Below, in pieces: positions 13,369-21,055 of a stretch of DNA of 28,979 nt (position 1 is the first letter of the stretch; the number at the start of each line of letters is the position of its first letter). The DNA is from DAOTUL01 sp034437435 (GTDB lineage Bacteria > Chloroflexota > Anaerolineae > Aggregatilineales > Phototrophicaceae), in assembly GCA_964417785.1 (NCBI GenBank), contig CAYQJO010000027.1, forward strand, positions 1 through 28,979, given 5' to 3'. Below the pieces are notes generated by a model, which saw nothing but the letters and a program-made list of their open reading frames with translations, did no database searches and was not told the origin of the DNA. The position numbers and the translations under genes are program-made.

Positions 13369-15420
13369 TTGCACGTTCTCCTGGCACTGCTGTCGCTGTT
13401 GACATGCGATACAGGCACGGTCGAGCGCGGCGATTATTATGCGCCGTCGATTGAAACCCGCATGTACTATTCGGTCTATCTACCGCCATGCTACGATCAG
13501 ACCGGAACCGACTATCCGGTGGTGTACCTGATGCACGGCTCAAATGATGATGATCGTCAATGGCTGCGATTGGGATTGGCCGAGTTGCAGCCGCCGATGA
13601 TTGTTGTCATGCCCTTTGGCAACTGGATCGCCAACGAGAACCGTTTCGGCTACGCTTCGTGGGATCAGGTGTTCATTGATGAACTCATGCCGCTGGTGGA
13701 AAGCACTTACCGGGTTGATTCTGAGCGGCGATCCATCGGTGGCATTTCACGCGGTGGATTCTGGGCTTTCCATCTGGCGTTTCGCTATCCGGAGTTGTTC
13801 GACGCGGTGGGCGGCCACAGCGCTTTTTTCGATCTCTATCATGCGCCGGATGAATACAACCCGCTTGATCTGGCGCTCAACGCACCGGGAATCGAATCGC
13901 TGCGTATTATGCTGGATCGTGGTGTGGACGATTTCGCTGCGCCCGGATTGGACATCATGCATGAACGCCTGGATCAACGCGGCCTGGACCATAGCTATAC
14001 CATTCATCCAGAGGGCCAGCACAACAACGATTACTGGCGTGAGCATATGGCGGAATATCTGGTGTTCTATACCGAGCAATCGCCTGAGCCGTCGATTTTC
14101 GTGACCGCCACGCCCAGGTCCACCACCGGACTTTACATGGTACTGCCGGTGGTGGCATTCCCCAGCCTGGAAAGCGACATCAGTAGCGAGCGCCTGCAAG
14201 CTGTTCTGGCCGGCGAGTCGGACTCTAAGCTGGTGGTGGCCGAGGACGTGGCTGAGTTGTTGGCAGAACAGGGGATCACGCTGGCTGAATCGGTGCGACG
14301 GGTGGCACCGGATGCCGTTTCCGGCCTGCTGGCGCGGGATCGTTCGTTATTCACGCTGCTGCCATTCGACCGGCTCACACCGACTTACCGGGTATTGACC
14401 GTCGATGGCTTGCATCCGCTGGATATGCAAGCTTACCCGCTGGTGTTCAACAGCATAACGCCCAACTACGATCCGCAGAAACTCACCCGCTTGATGCTCA
14501 GTGGAGTGACGGCATTGACCCGCAATACGATCACCGCGCTGGATGAGAACGGCGTCGATTGGGCGACGGACGCCATCGCGCCGTATGTGGAGCATGTTGA
14601 CTTCTTTCATACCAGCAACGAGGTGTCATTCTACACACCCTGTCCTGATGCCAATGCGCCGCGATTGGGCGACTTTTGCAGCAAGCCGGAACATTTCGAC
14701 CTGTTCACGGTGCTGGATGTAGATATTGTGGAGCTATCCGGCAATCACAATAACGACTACGGCTATGATGCTTACCGGGAAACGCTGACGTGGTTTGTGG
14801 AGCAGGGAATTGCCACAATCGGTGGTGGAGAGACTCTGGCCGACGCCCGCCAGCCTTTGATCCTGGAGCACAATGGCAATTCGATAGCCATGCTCGGCTG
14901 TAACTGGATCGGACCCTACTATGCGCTGGTCAATGAGGATGCGATGCTGGCGGGTGGTGTGCGTCCCGGCGCGGCATTCTGTGACCGGGCATGGCTGCGC
15001 GAGACGATACCACAGCTTGCAGCGGCGCACGATGTCGTGGTGGTGACGATACAGTATGCTGAGTTTGACCAGTATACCCCCACACCGGAACAGCGGGGCG
15101 ATTTCCTGAGTCTGGCCGATCTTGGGGCCAATGTGGTGGTCGGAACGCAGGCACATTTCCCGCAGACGTTCGAGTTCACGACGGGTACGGATGGCAGCAC
15201 GCGCTTCATTCACTACGGGTTGGGCAATCTGTATTTCGATCAGAGGTTCTTCGCTGGGGTGCGCTTCTTCATGGATGAACTGTTTATCTACGATGGGCAA
15301 CTGCTTACGGTGGGGTTGTTCACCGGGATCATTGAAGATCAGGGGCGACCGCGCCCGATGACGGCGGATGAACGGCGTAATTTCCTCTTCTTGATGTTCA
15401 ACGAATACGGTGACAACTGA
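13369..15420 (+). CDS. Secreted fusion: esterase domain, half binding-protein domain and CapA-like domain
   Basis: Three parts are visible in 683 residues. Residues about 20-235 resemble the esterase D/enterochelin-esterase alpha/beta hydrolases: VYLPPCYD, VVYLMHG, nucleophile S127 in GGISRGG and candidate His218 in EGQHNNDYW. Residues about 253-350 look like the second lobe of a periplasmic solute-binding fold (PVVAFPSL, LQAVLAGE, LLPFDRLTPTYRVLTVDG). Residues about 372-655 are CapA/PGA_cap-like, with SGNHNNDYGYDAYRETL, GTQAHFPQ and HYGLGNLYFDQ. Several classical CapA residues differ (GV for GD, QYA for HWG), which I believe is usual in the Chloroflexota subgroup. The start is TTG, with AGGAG 7 nt upstream. 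The N-terminus is a short hydrophobic signal, possibly ending in a weak lipobox (SLLTC). The substrate is unknown. Confidence 0.85.
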   Translation: MHVLLALLSLLTCDTGTVERGDYYAPSIETRMYYSVYLPPCYDQTGTDYPVVYLMHGSNDDDRQWLRLGLAELQPPMIVVMPFGNWIANENRFGYASWDQVFIDELMPLVESTYRVDSERRSIGGISRGGFWAFHLAFRYPELFDAVGGHSAFFDLYHAPDEYNPLDLALNAPGIESLRIMLDRGVDDFAAPGLDIMHERLDQRGLDHSYTIHPEGQHNNDYWREHMAEYLVFYTEQSPEPSIFVTATPRSTTGLYMVLPVVAFPSLESDISSERLQAVLAGESDSKLVVAEDVAELLAEQGITLAESVRRVAPDAVSGLLARDRSLFTLLPFDRLTPTYRVLTVDGLHPLDMQAYPLVFNSITPNYDPQKLTRLMLSGVTALTRNTITALDENGVDWATDAIAPYVEHVDFFHTSNEVSFYTPCPDANAPRLGDFCSKPEHFDLFTVLDVDIVELSGNHNNDYGYDAYRETLTWFVEQGIATIGGGETLADARQPLILEHNGNSIAMLGCNWIGPYYALVNEDAMLAGGVRPGAAFCDRAWLRETIPQLAAAHDVVVVTIQYAEFDQYTPTPEQRGDFLSLADLGANVVVGTQAHFPQTFEFTTGTDGSTRFIHYGLGNLYFDQRFFAGVRFFMDELFIYDGQLLTVGLFTGIIEDQGRPRPMTADERRNFLFLMFNEYGDN

Positions 15421-15421
15421 G

Positions 15422-16072
15422 ATGGCGCGGTATCTTCCCCCGTTTTTGATCGCTCTGCTGCTGACGGGCCTCATTGCATTGGCGACCGTCACACCACAAG
15501 AGGCGATTTATCCGCAGCAGCATGTGGCCGCAAAGATGCTTGTGCTGTCGTTGGGTGGTGTTTTTCTCGTCGCGGAATGGCTGGTGGACCTGTCGCCGCT
15601 GCTGCTGGTCATTGTGCTGGTAGTGGTGTTTGGGTTGCTAGTGGGGATACACCGTCTGGTGATCCAGCGGCGCTGGCCGACTCTGATTTCCGTTGTTGTC
15701 CTGGTGCTGGCAAACTTTGTCTTTCTGGGTGCGCCGGGTTTTCTGGCACGAGGCAATCTGAACGAGCGGGTTGCGGACTGCGAGCAGTTCCTGACGCCAG
15801 ATATGGGCATTCGGATTGTGCGCTATCCGATTGTGCGCGGTCTGGATACCTACGAGCAGCAGTTTTTTCTGATTACCCACGATGGTGGCGAAAACTGGTC
15901 GCAGTTGTTGGAATCCTATGCTCGTGCGCCGCTCAATCAGGCATGCGATAATCTGGACTTCAACGGCCAGAATGGGGTGATCCAGCTTGATAGCTTCGAC
16001 GGCAGGCGCTATACCTATACGTATTATGATACGACAGATGGTGGCCTGACATGGCAAAAACGCACGGAATGA
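15422..16072 (+). CDS. Membrane protein with two Asp-box motifs, function unknown
   Basis: I do not recognise this family. With the ATG at 15422 (216 residues), three hydrophobic helices occupy about residues 5-25, 35-80 and 92-110. A soluble, probably external, domain of about 100 residues follows. That domain contains two Asp-box-like motifs, THDGGENWS and TTDGGLTWQ, which in sialidases and BNR proteins cap beta-propeller blades. Two motifs are too few for a full propeller. The start one nucleotide after the previous stop lacks a strong ribosome site. A GTG at 15410 would add four residues and overlap the preceding gene. Close packing suggests co-expression with the esterase/CapA fusion and the following genes. 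Confidence 0.8.
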   Translation: MARYLPPFLIALLLTGLIALATVTPQEAIYPQQHVAAKMLVLSLGGVFLVAEWLVDLSPLLLVIVLVVVFGLLVGIHRLVIQRRWPTLISVVVLVLANFVFLGAPGFLARGNLNERVADCEQFLTPDMGIRIVRYPIVRGLDTYEQQFFLITHDGGENWSQLLESYARAPLNQACDNLDFNGQNGVIQLDSFDGRRYTYTYYDTTDGGLTWQKRTE

Positions 16073-16079
16073 GGTCGCA

Positions 16080-16571
16080 ATGCTGATTGACCCCTGGGTA
16101 CGTATACATCCGATGTTCGACGTGGTTGAGAACGCCAGTGCCGAAATTGAAGTGATCGATCTATCACGCGATGCCATGCACGCGGTGTTTCAGTATGTGG
16201 TGGAACACTGCCGCAATCTGAATGCGACCCTGTATACATTCGCATCGGAGGACCCGATTACGGTTGGCTCAGCGGTCGATCTGGTCAACCAACTGGCCGA
16301 TGGTAACTTGATCGGCGGTGTGGGCGGCAACCTGACCGTTGACAGTTATCAACTGCCGATGATGGGTTTCTTCACCGATGAACCAGGGTTTCTGATGATC
16401 GAATATCCGCTAGGGCCACACTGGAACCCGATGGCGGTCATTGCGCTGTTTGAGTTCTTCCGCATGGTGCGTCACATTGACCAAAACGCGAAGATACAAC
16501 TGAACAAGCGCTTGTTCGATAAATCCTGGCGGGCGTTGTTTGAGCGCACCCTGCGCGAATATCTGGGCTGA
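16080..16571 (+). CDS. Hypothetical soluble protein (163 residues)
   Basis: No family is recognised. The product is a mixed alpha/beta protein with no signal peptide or membrane segment. Notable features are a Gly-rich turn (LIGGVGGNLTV, residues about 77-87), a hydrophobic, Pro/Gly-containing centre (MMGFFTDEPGFLMIEYPLGPHWNP) and a basic C-terminal helix (NKRLFDKSWRALFERTLREYL). The ATG has GAGG 5 nt upstream. It lies 7 nt after the Asp-box membrane protein, and the next gene starts within a few bases of its stop, so it belongs to the same transcription unit. Codon use looks like that of its neighbours. Confidence 0.75.
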   Translation: MLIDPWVRIHPMFDVVENASAEIEVIDLSRDAMHAVFQYVVEHCRNLNATLYTFASEDPITVGSAVDLVNQLADGNLIGGVGGNLTVDSYQLPMMGFFTDEPGFLMIEYPLGPHWNPMAVIALFEFFRMVRHIDQNAKIQLNKRLFDKSWRALFERTLREYLG

Positions 16572-16574
16572 TTG

Positions 16575-18164
16575 ATGCTTAAGTTCATCTTGCTGTTAGT
16601 AGCTCTGCTGCTGTTGGCTCCCGCGCACACGCATGCGCAATCCGACCCGATAGACGATTGGATCGCCGCCATGTCCCTGCGGCAGAAAGTCGCCCAGTTG
16701 TTTATGGTCAACCTCTACGGTCCCATCCTGACTGAAGCAGGGCGCGATGTGCTGGTCAACTGGCAGCCGGGGGCGGTCGTCCTGATGGGCAACAATGGCG
16801 GCACATCGCAAAACATTGTTCGTCTCACCAACGCTTACCAGCAGACGATTATCGAGGCCAGTGGACCGCCGTTGTTCATTGCTACCGACCAGGAAGGCGG
16901 GACTATTGCCCGTTTGCGTGATGGATTTACCGAATGGCCGGTACCGATGTTGCTGACGGCGGCGGATGATCCGGACATGGCGATGCAAGTTGGGGCGGGC
17001 ATGGCGCGGGAACTGCTGGCCGTCGGCGTGAACATGAATCTGGCTCCTGTGGCCGATTTGTTCACGAATCCCGACAACCCCATTATTGGTCGCCGTTCGC
17101 CGGGGCGTGATCCTGACCAGGTAGGGCGGACCCTGGCGGCAATAGTGGATGGGATGCAGTCCGCCGGGGTGATGGCGACGCTCAAGCATTTTCCGGGTCA
17201 TGGCGACACCAGCGAGGATTCGCATCTCACGCTGCCGGTGGTCCCGCATGACCGGGACCGGTTGATGCAGGTCGAACTGGTGCCGTTCCAGCAGGCGATG
17301 GCTGCCGGGGCTGTGATGGTGGGACATTTGTGGCTGCCGGAGTTCGATCCTGATTATCCGGTACCGGCTTCGTTATCGGCCAATGTGGTCGCCGGGTTGC
17401 TGCGAGATAACCTGGGATATGACGGGATCGTCGTGACCGATGCGCTGGATATGGACGCGATAGATACGGTCTATACGACGGGTGAGGCGGCAGTACTGGC
17501 GCTGCAAGCCGGTGTGGATATGGTCATTGCTGGACCGAATATTGGAGAATCCACGCAGATCAGAGCGATGGAAGCTGTTGTGAACGCGGTCGAGCAGGGC
17601 CGGTTGTCCGAATCGCGGGTTGATACGTCGGTGCGCCGCATCCTTGCGGCGAAGGAAGCGTTCGGTGTTCTCGATTGGGAACCAATCGATCCGCAATCGG
17701 TGCTGGTTGCCATGCACCGGGCAGAAAACGCGGCGTTGGTGGCGGCCATGTTCGATGCCGGGGTTACGATCATCCAGGACAATGACGATCTGCTGCCGCT
17801 GCGCCGCACGGAGACAATAGGGTTGGTCTATCCGGCTAACCGGTCGCAGGTTGCAAGTGACTGTGAGTTTGAGGGTTTCACGGTCCGCAGGTTGGCGGTG
17901 TCTGATACGCCGACTGTAGACGACATCACCGCTGCTTCCAATCTATCTGTGTTTGTGGATAAAATCGTCGTATTTGACCCTGACTCGGTGCTTTTAGCGA
18001 TGCTCCCGGCGGAGAAGACCCTCGCGGTGAATCTGCAATATCCGGTTGATCTACCGGTGGTCAGCACTGTCCTGACCACCTACAGCCCGCTGGACCCGGC
18101 CATCACAAGTGCGTGTGGGATTCTCTTCGGACAGCAGCCAGCGCTGGGTGTACTGCCGGATTAA
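16575..18164 (+). CDS. Secreted glycoside hydrolase family 3 protein (NagZ-like)
   Basis: This is a GH3 enzyme, probably a beta-N-acetylglucosaminidase acting on peptidoglycan fragments or other amino-sugar glycans outside the membrane. A signal peptide (about residues 1-22, ending HTHAQ) is followed by the (beta/alpha)8 domain with ATDQEGGTIARL, KHFPGHGDTSEDSH (about 204-217) and the nucleophile Asp in VVTDALDMDAI (about residue 289). The Asp/His pair in the GDTSEDSH loop is the NagZ-type acid/base signature. A C-terminal domain (about 370-529) fits the GH3-C region. ATG 16575 is preferred over the TTG directly before it. Cytoplasmic NagZ lacks a signal peptide and is shorter, so this is a secreted two-domain relative. 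Confidence 0.92.
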   Translation: MLKFILLLVALLLLAPAHTHAQSDPIDDWIAAMSLRQKVAQLFMVNLYGPILTEAGRDVLVNWQPGAVVLMGNNGGTSQNIVRLTNAYQQTIIEASGPPLFIATDQEGGTIARLRDGFTEWPVPMLLTAADDPDMAMQVGAGMARELLAVGVNMNLAPVADLFTNPDNPIIGRRSPGRDPDQVGRTLAAIVDGMQSAGVMATLKHFPGHGDTSEDSHLTLPVVPHDRDRLMQVELVPFQQAMAAGAVMVGHLWLPEFDPDYPVPASLSANVVAGLLRDNLGYDGIVVTDALDMDAIDTVYTTGEAAVLALQAGVDMVIAGPNIGESTQIRAMEAVVNAVEQGRLSESRVDTSVRRILAAKEAFGVLDWEPIDPQSVLVAMHRAENAALVAAMFDAGVTIIQDNDDLLPLRRTETIGLVYPANRSQVASDCEFEGFTVRRLAVSDTPTVDDITAASNLSVFVDKIVVFDPDSVLLAMLPAEKTLAVNLQYPVDLPVVSTVLTTYSPLDPAITSACGILFGQQPALGVLPD

Positions 18165-18165
18165 G

Positions 18166-18174
18166 TGCTATACT
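18166..18174 (+). promoter_or_regulatory. Candidate extended -10 promoter for the Clp-like gene
   Basis: TGCTATACT, an extended -10 element, lies directly after the GH3 stop codon. The predicted start near 18181 leaves a leader of about 23 nt containing CAGGA before the ATG at 18204. No -35 match is visible. Confidence 0.35.
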
Positions 18175-18203
18175 TGGGGCGAAAGATTGACCAGGACGAA
18201 TTC

Positions 18204-20450
18204 ATGGGTACATTAAATCCCGATCTTATATCGAAAGACCTTGATGCGGTGTTGAATGATGCCGCAGCGTTCAGAAGTGACTACCGCAAAGACACGATTA
18301 CGCCAGAGATCGTGTTATTGGCGCTGCTGCGACGCCCTAACACGGCAGTAGCTCGTTTGTTAGAGATTTTCGCCAGCGGGCGTGGCGTTGACCTTGAGCG
18401 CCTGGACCGGCAGGTCCATCTGGCGATTGAGAGCCGCCGTGACCAGAATGGCAATCTTGACTTTATCGCCAGGGGCAATAAGAAAGTCTCGCTCTCCCGC
18501 CAGACGATCATCATGCTGGATGATGCGTTGAGTCTGGCGAATTCGATGGATGAGGTTCGTGTCGATACCGATCATGCGATCACCGTCCTGAGCGAAAGCT
18601 CCATGAGTACCAGCGGTATTCTGCGCCAGCACGGGATCACGCCCAAAGCCATCAAAGATATCACGGCGGAGAACAGTGTCATCCGCCGCCGTCCGGATGG
18701 CACCACGCAGGATTTTGTTGCTGGAGCCAAAGCCGGTGCCGTGAAAGCGGTGTATTTCCGTGAGGACCTGCTGCGCGACATCATCAACATTCTATCGCAG
18801 TCGATCAACCGGCATGTGATTTTGTTGGGGCCTGATGGGGTTGGCAAGCGGTCGCTGGCCTACAGTCTCGCGTTGTTGATGTCCCAGGGTAAGGGACCAG
18901 CAGGATTCTCAAGTCTGGTCCAGATTGATGAGGCGGCGCTGCTCGACGGCGATCAGAAAGCGGTGCGGGCCGGAACCAGCAAGGCGCGTGGCGGCATTCT
19001 GTTCATCCCGCACATCCATCGGTTTTTCGGTGGACCCATTAAAGCGGAATTTAGCAAATCTGCGCCGATGATCCAGAAGGCATTCCTGTCTGACGATCCG
19101 GTGATTATCTCCACGACGACTGAACAGGAATATAACGGGCGGATTGCCAGCGTCAGCGCGGTTGCCGAGAACAGCCAGATCGTGCGCGTACCGGAGCCGA
19201 GCGTGGATGAAGCCATTGAAATGCTGACCATCCTCAAGCCACACCTGGAAGGTGACTACGACATTGAGATCAATGGCGATGCGGTCAAGGTGGCGGCGCG
19301 GCTGGCGAAACGTTACCTCTCAGTGACGCCGCTGCCGCGTAGTGCGGAGCATCTGCTGCACCGGACATCGGCTATGCTCAACATGAGCAAGCAGAGTCAT
19401 CTGGCGTTCCGTCCCGATCTGAAAGATGCTGTTCTCGATGCCGAGGATGTCACGCTGGCCGCCAGCCAGATGACGGGCATTCCGGTGAGTAAGCTGGGCG
19501 AGGATGAGCGGCTGCGCTATGCCAGTATGGTTGAGCATCTCAAAGAGCGGATTATCGGGCAGGACGAGGCGGTATTCTCGGTGAGCCGAGCGATCAAGAC
19601 GGCCCGTGTAGGATTGAAGGACCCCAAACGGCCCATCGGTGCTTTTTTGTTTCTCGGCCCGACCGGTGTGGGTAAGACGGAGTTAGCGCGTGTGCTGGCG
19701 GAGTTCATGTTTGGCAGCGAGGACGCCATGCTGCCGCTGGATATGAGTGAATTCAAGGACGAAGCCAGCCTGAACCGGCTGCTTGGTTCGCCCAGCGGTT
19801 ATGTCGATAGCGAGGCTGGCGGTCAGCTTACCGAGCGTGTACGCCAGCAGCCCTATATCATCGTGCTGTTTGACGAGGTAGAGAAGGCGCATCCCCGCAT
19901 CATGGACATTCTGCTTCAGATGATCGAAGAAGGACGCCTGACCGATGGGCGGGGTAATCCGGTGAACTTCAGCGAGGCGGTGATTATCCTCACCAGCAAC
20001 CTCGGTTCTCAGGAACTGGCGGTGCCGGTTATCACCGACGAAGTGCGCGAAGAGGCGATGGACGAAGTACGCGAGTATTTCCGGCCAGAGTTCCTCAACC
20101 GTTTGGACGAGGTGATTATGTTCAATGCGCTGTCTGGCGATAGTCTGGCGAGTATCTTGCGCTTGCTGCTCACGAAGGAGAACCGTATGGCGGAGGAGCG
20201 CGGCCTGAACCTGGAGTTTACGGATAAGGCGATCAAATGGATGCTGGATCAGAACGATGAGCCGGAGTATGGCGCACGCCCGCTGCGCCGTATCATCCGC
20301 CGTAGTGTGCGCGAGCCGCTGGCTGACTTTTTGCTGCGAGCAAACCCGGCCCCTGGTACATCAGTTGAGGTTGATGCCATCGGTGGCAAGAACGCCCGAC
20401 TCAAGTTTACGGCAATGGTGGACGGCAAGGAAGTCAAGATCAAGAACTAA
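18204..20450 (+). CDS. Clp/Hsp100-type double AAA+ unfoldase with degenerate first ATPase ring
   Basis: Hsp100 proteins thread substrates through a hexameric pore. Here residues about 1-155 form a Clp N-domain. D1 (about 180-400) is degenerate: Walker A is GPDGVGKRS (209-217, Arg where Thr/Ser is usual), Walker B is ILFIPH (265-270, acidic pair lost), and no pore-loop KYRG or Arg-finger motif is seen. D2 (about 450-748) is intact: GPTGVGKT (485-492), pore loop SGYVD (530-534), IVLFDE (553-558) and sensor-2 GARPLRR (690-696). There is no ClpB middle coiled coil, and no IGF/IGL loop for ClpP where SNLGSQELAVPV lies. ATG 18204 is chosen over the in-frame GTG at 18165 because CAGGA is 8 nt upstream and the N-domain begins there. 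ClpC/ClpA-like ancestry is likely; partner unknown. Confidence 0.9.
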   Translation: MGTLNPDLISKDLDAVLNDAAAFRSDYRKDTITPEIVLLALLRRPNTAVARLLEIFASGRGVDLERLDRQVHLAIESRRDQNGNLDFIARGNKKVSLSRQTIIMLDDALSLANSMDEVRVDTDHAITVLSESSMSTSGILRQHGITPKAIKDITAENSVIRRRPDGTTQDFVAGAKAGAVKAVYFREDLLRDIINILSQSINRHVILLGPDGVGKRSLAYSLALLMSQGKGPAGFSSLVQIDEAALLDGDQKAVRAGTSKARGGILFIPHIHRFFGGPIKAEFSKSAPMIQKAFLSDDPVIISTTTEQEYNGRIASVSAVAENSQIVRVPEPSVDEAIEMLTILKPHLEGDYDIEINGDAVKVAARLAKRYLSVTPLPRSAEHLLHRTSAMLNMSKQSHLAFRPDLKDAVLDAEDVTLAASQMTGIPVSKLGEDERLRYASMVEHLKERIIGQDEAVFSVSRAIKTARVGLKDPKRPIGAFLFLGPTGVGKTELARVLAEFMFGSEDAMLPLDMSEFKDEASLNRLLGSPSGYVDSEAGGQLTERVRQQPYIIVLFDEVEKAHPRIMDILLQMIEEGRLTDGRGNPVNFSEAVIILTSNLGSQELAVPVITDEVREEAMDEVREYFRPEFLNRLDEVIMFNALSGDSLASILRLLLTKENRMAEERGLNLEFTDKAIKWMLDQNDEPEYGARPLRRIIRRSVREPLADFLLRANPAPGTSVEVDAIGGKNARLKFTAMVDGKEVKIKN

Positions 20451-20451
20451 T

Positions 20452-21039
20452 ATGCCAGAGCGCCCAGAAACCCAGGATAAACGTCCTTTCCCACGCCGTC
20501 CCGAACTCGGTTTTACGGCGTGGCAGATGACGCTGGGCTATATCAGCCAGCACTACAGCCCGGATGCCATTCTCAAATTGCAGGCTTACCCGGCCAATGA
20601 CGCGATCCAGTGGAGTGTATCAGTTTCCTGGGCGCACGAGCAAGAGATTGTGCGAGACCGTGAGTCCGTTGGGGTGGCGCTAACCGATATGTGGTTGGAA
20701 ATCGAGCGCAATCATCGTATATTTGCTTCTAAAGAGGAGGCTATCAAACAACCCGCCGGTTATGCAGAAGCAGAATGGTTTGATGTCCCCACATATGAGA
20801 TTTTGCAGCGGATCGTATGGACAACACAGAACGTTTTTGCCCACGACTGGCTGCTAATTGTTGTGTATCAGCCGGTTGAGTCGCCAGGGACACGGGTGCA
20901 AATGCGTCTGCTGGCGAACAACAACCAGATGCGAGTCGGCAGTCGCGGTGCCAGCGTTCTGGAAGCCGGACGCGACTTGTTCCGCAATGCCGCGCCAATG
21001 TACGCGGCACATGCAGCGCATTCCGAAGATGAAACATAG
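20452..21039 (+). CDS. Hypothetical protein (195 residues) paired with the Clp-like gene
   Basis: I recognise no family. The ATG begins one base after the stop of the Clp-like gene. The protein is soluble, with a basic, polar N-terminus (MPERPETQDKRPFPRRPE), then Trp-rich alpha/beta segments. Two similar helical stretches, VGVALTDMWLEIERNHRIF and the C-terminal ASVLEAGRDLFRNAAPMY, suggest an internally repeated fold. There is no signal or membrane segment, so it should be cytoplasmic with the unfoldase. The tight spacing makes it a candidate adaptor or substrate-delivery factor; that is inference from position only. A longer open frame upstream lies inside the Clp gene and is not used. Confidence 0.8.
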   Translation: MPERPETQDKRPFPRRPELGFTAWQMTLGYISQHYSPDAILKLQAYPANDAIQWSVSVSWAHEQEIVRDRESVGVALTDMWLEIERNHRIFASKEEAIKQPAGYAEAEWFDVPTYEILQRIVWTTQNVFAHDWLLIVVYQPVESPGTRVQMRLLANNNQMRVGSRGASVLEAGRDLFRNAAPMYAAHAAHSEDET

Positions 21040-21055
21040 GCAGATGAGGGAGACA

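Noticed and set aside
12445..13374. 309-codon minus-strand frame opposite the response regulator
   Set aside because: It covers a gene with unmistakable receiver and winged-helix motifs. The antisense product is rich in Gln, His and Arg and resembles no family.
14734..15492. 252-codon minus-strand frame opposite the CapA-like domain
   Set aside because: No ribosome site or recognisable motif. The plus strand encodes conserved CapA-like motifs here.
16596..17327. 243-codon minus-strand frame opposite the GH3 gene
   Set aside because: It is His/Arg/Gln-rich antisense composition opposite the GH3 catalytic domain.
20257..20451. Upstream extension of the 195-residue gene into the Clp-like gene
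   Set aside because: The extension translates an out-of-frame part of conserved D2 sequence. ATG 20452 directly after the stop is the natural start.
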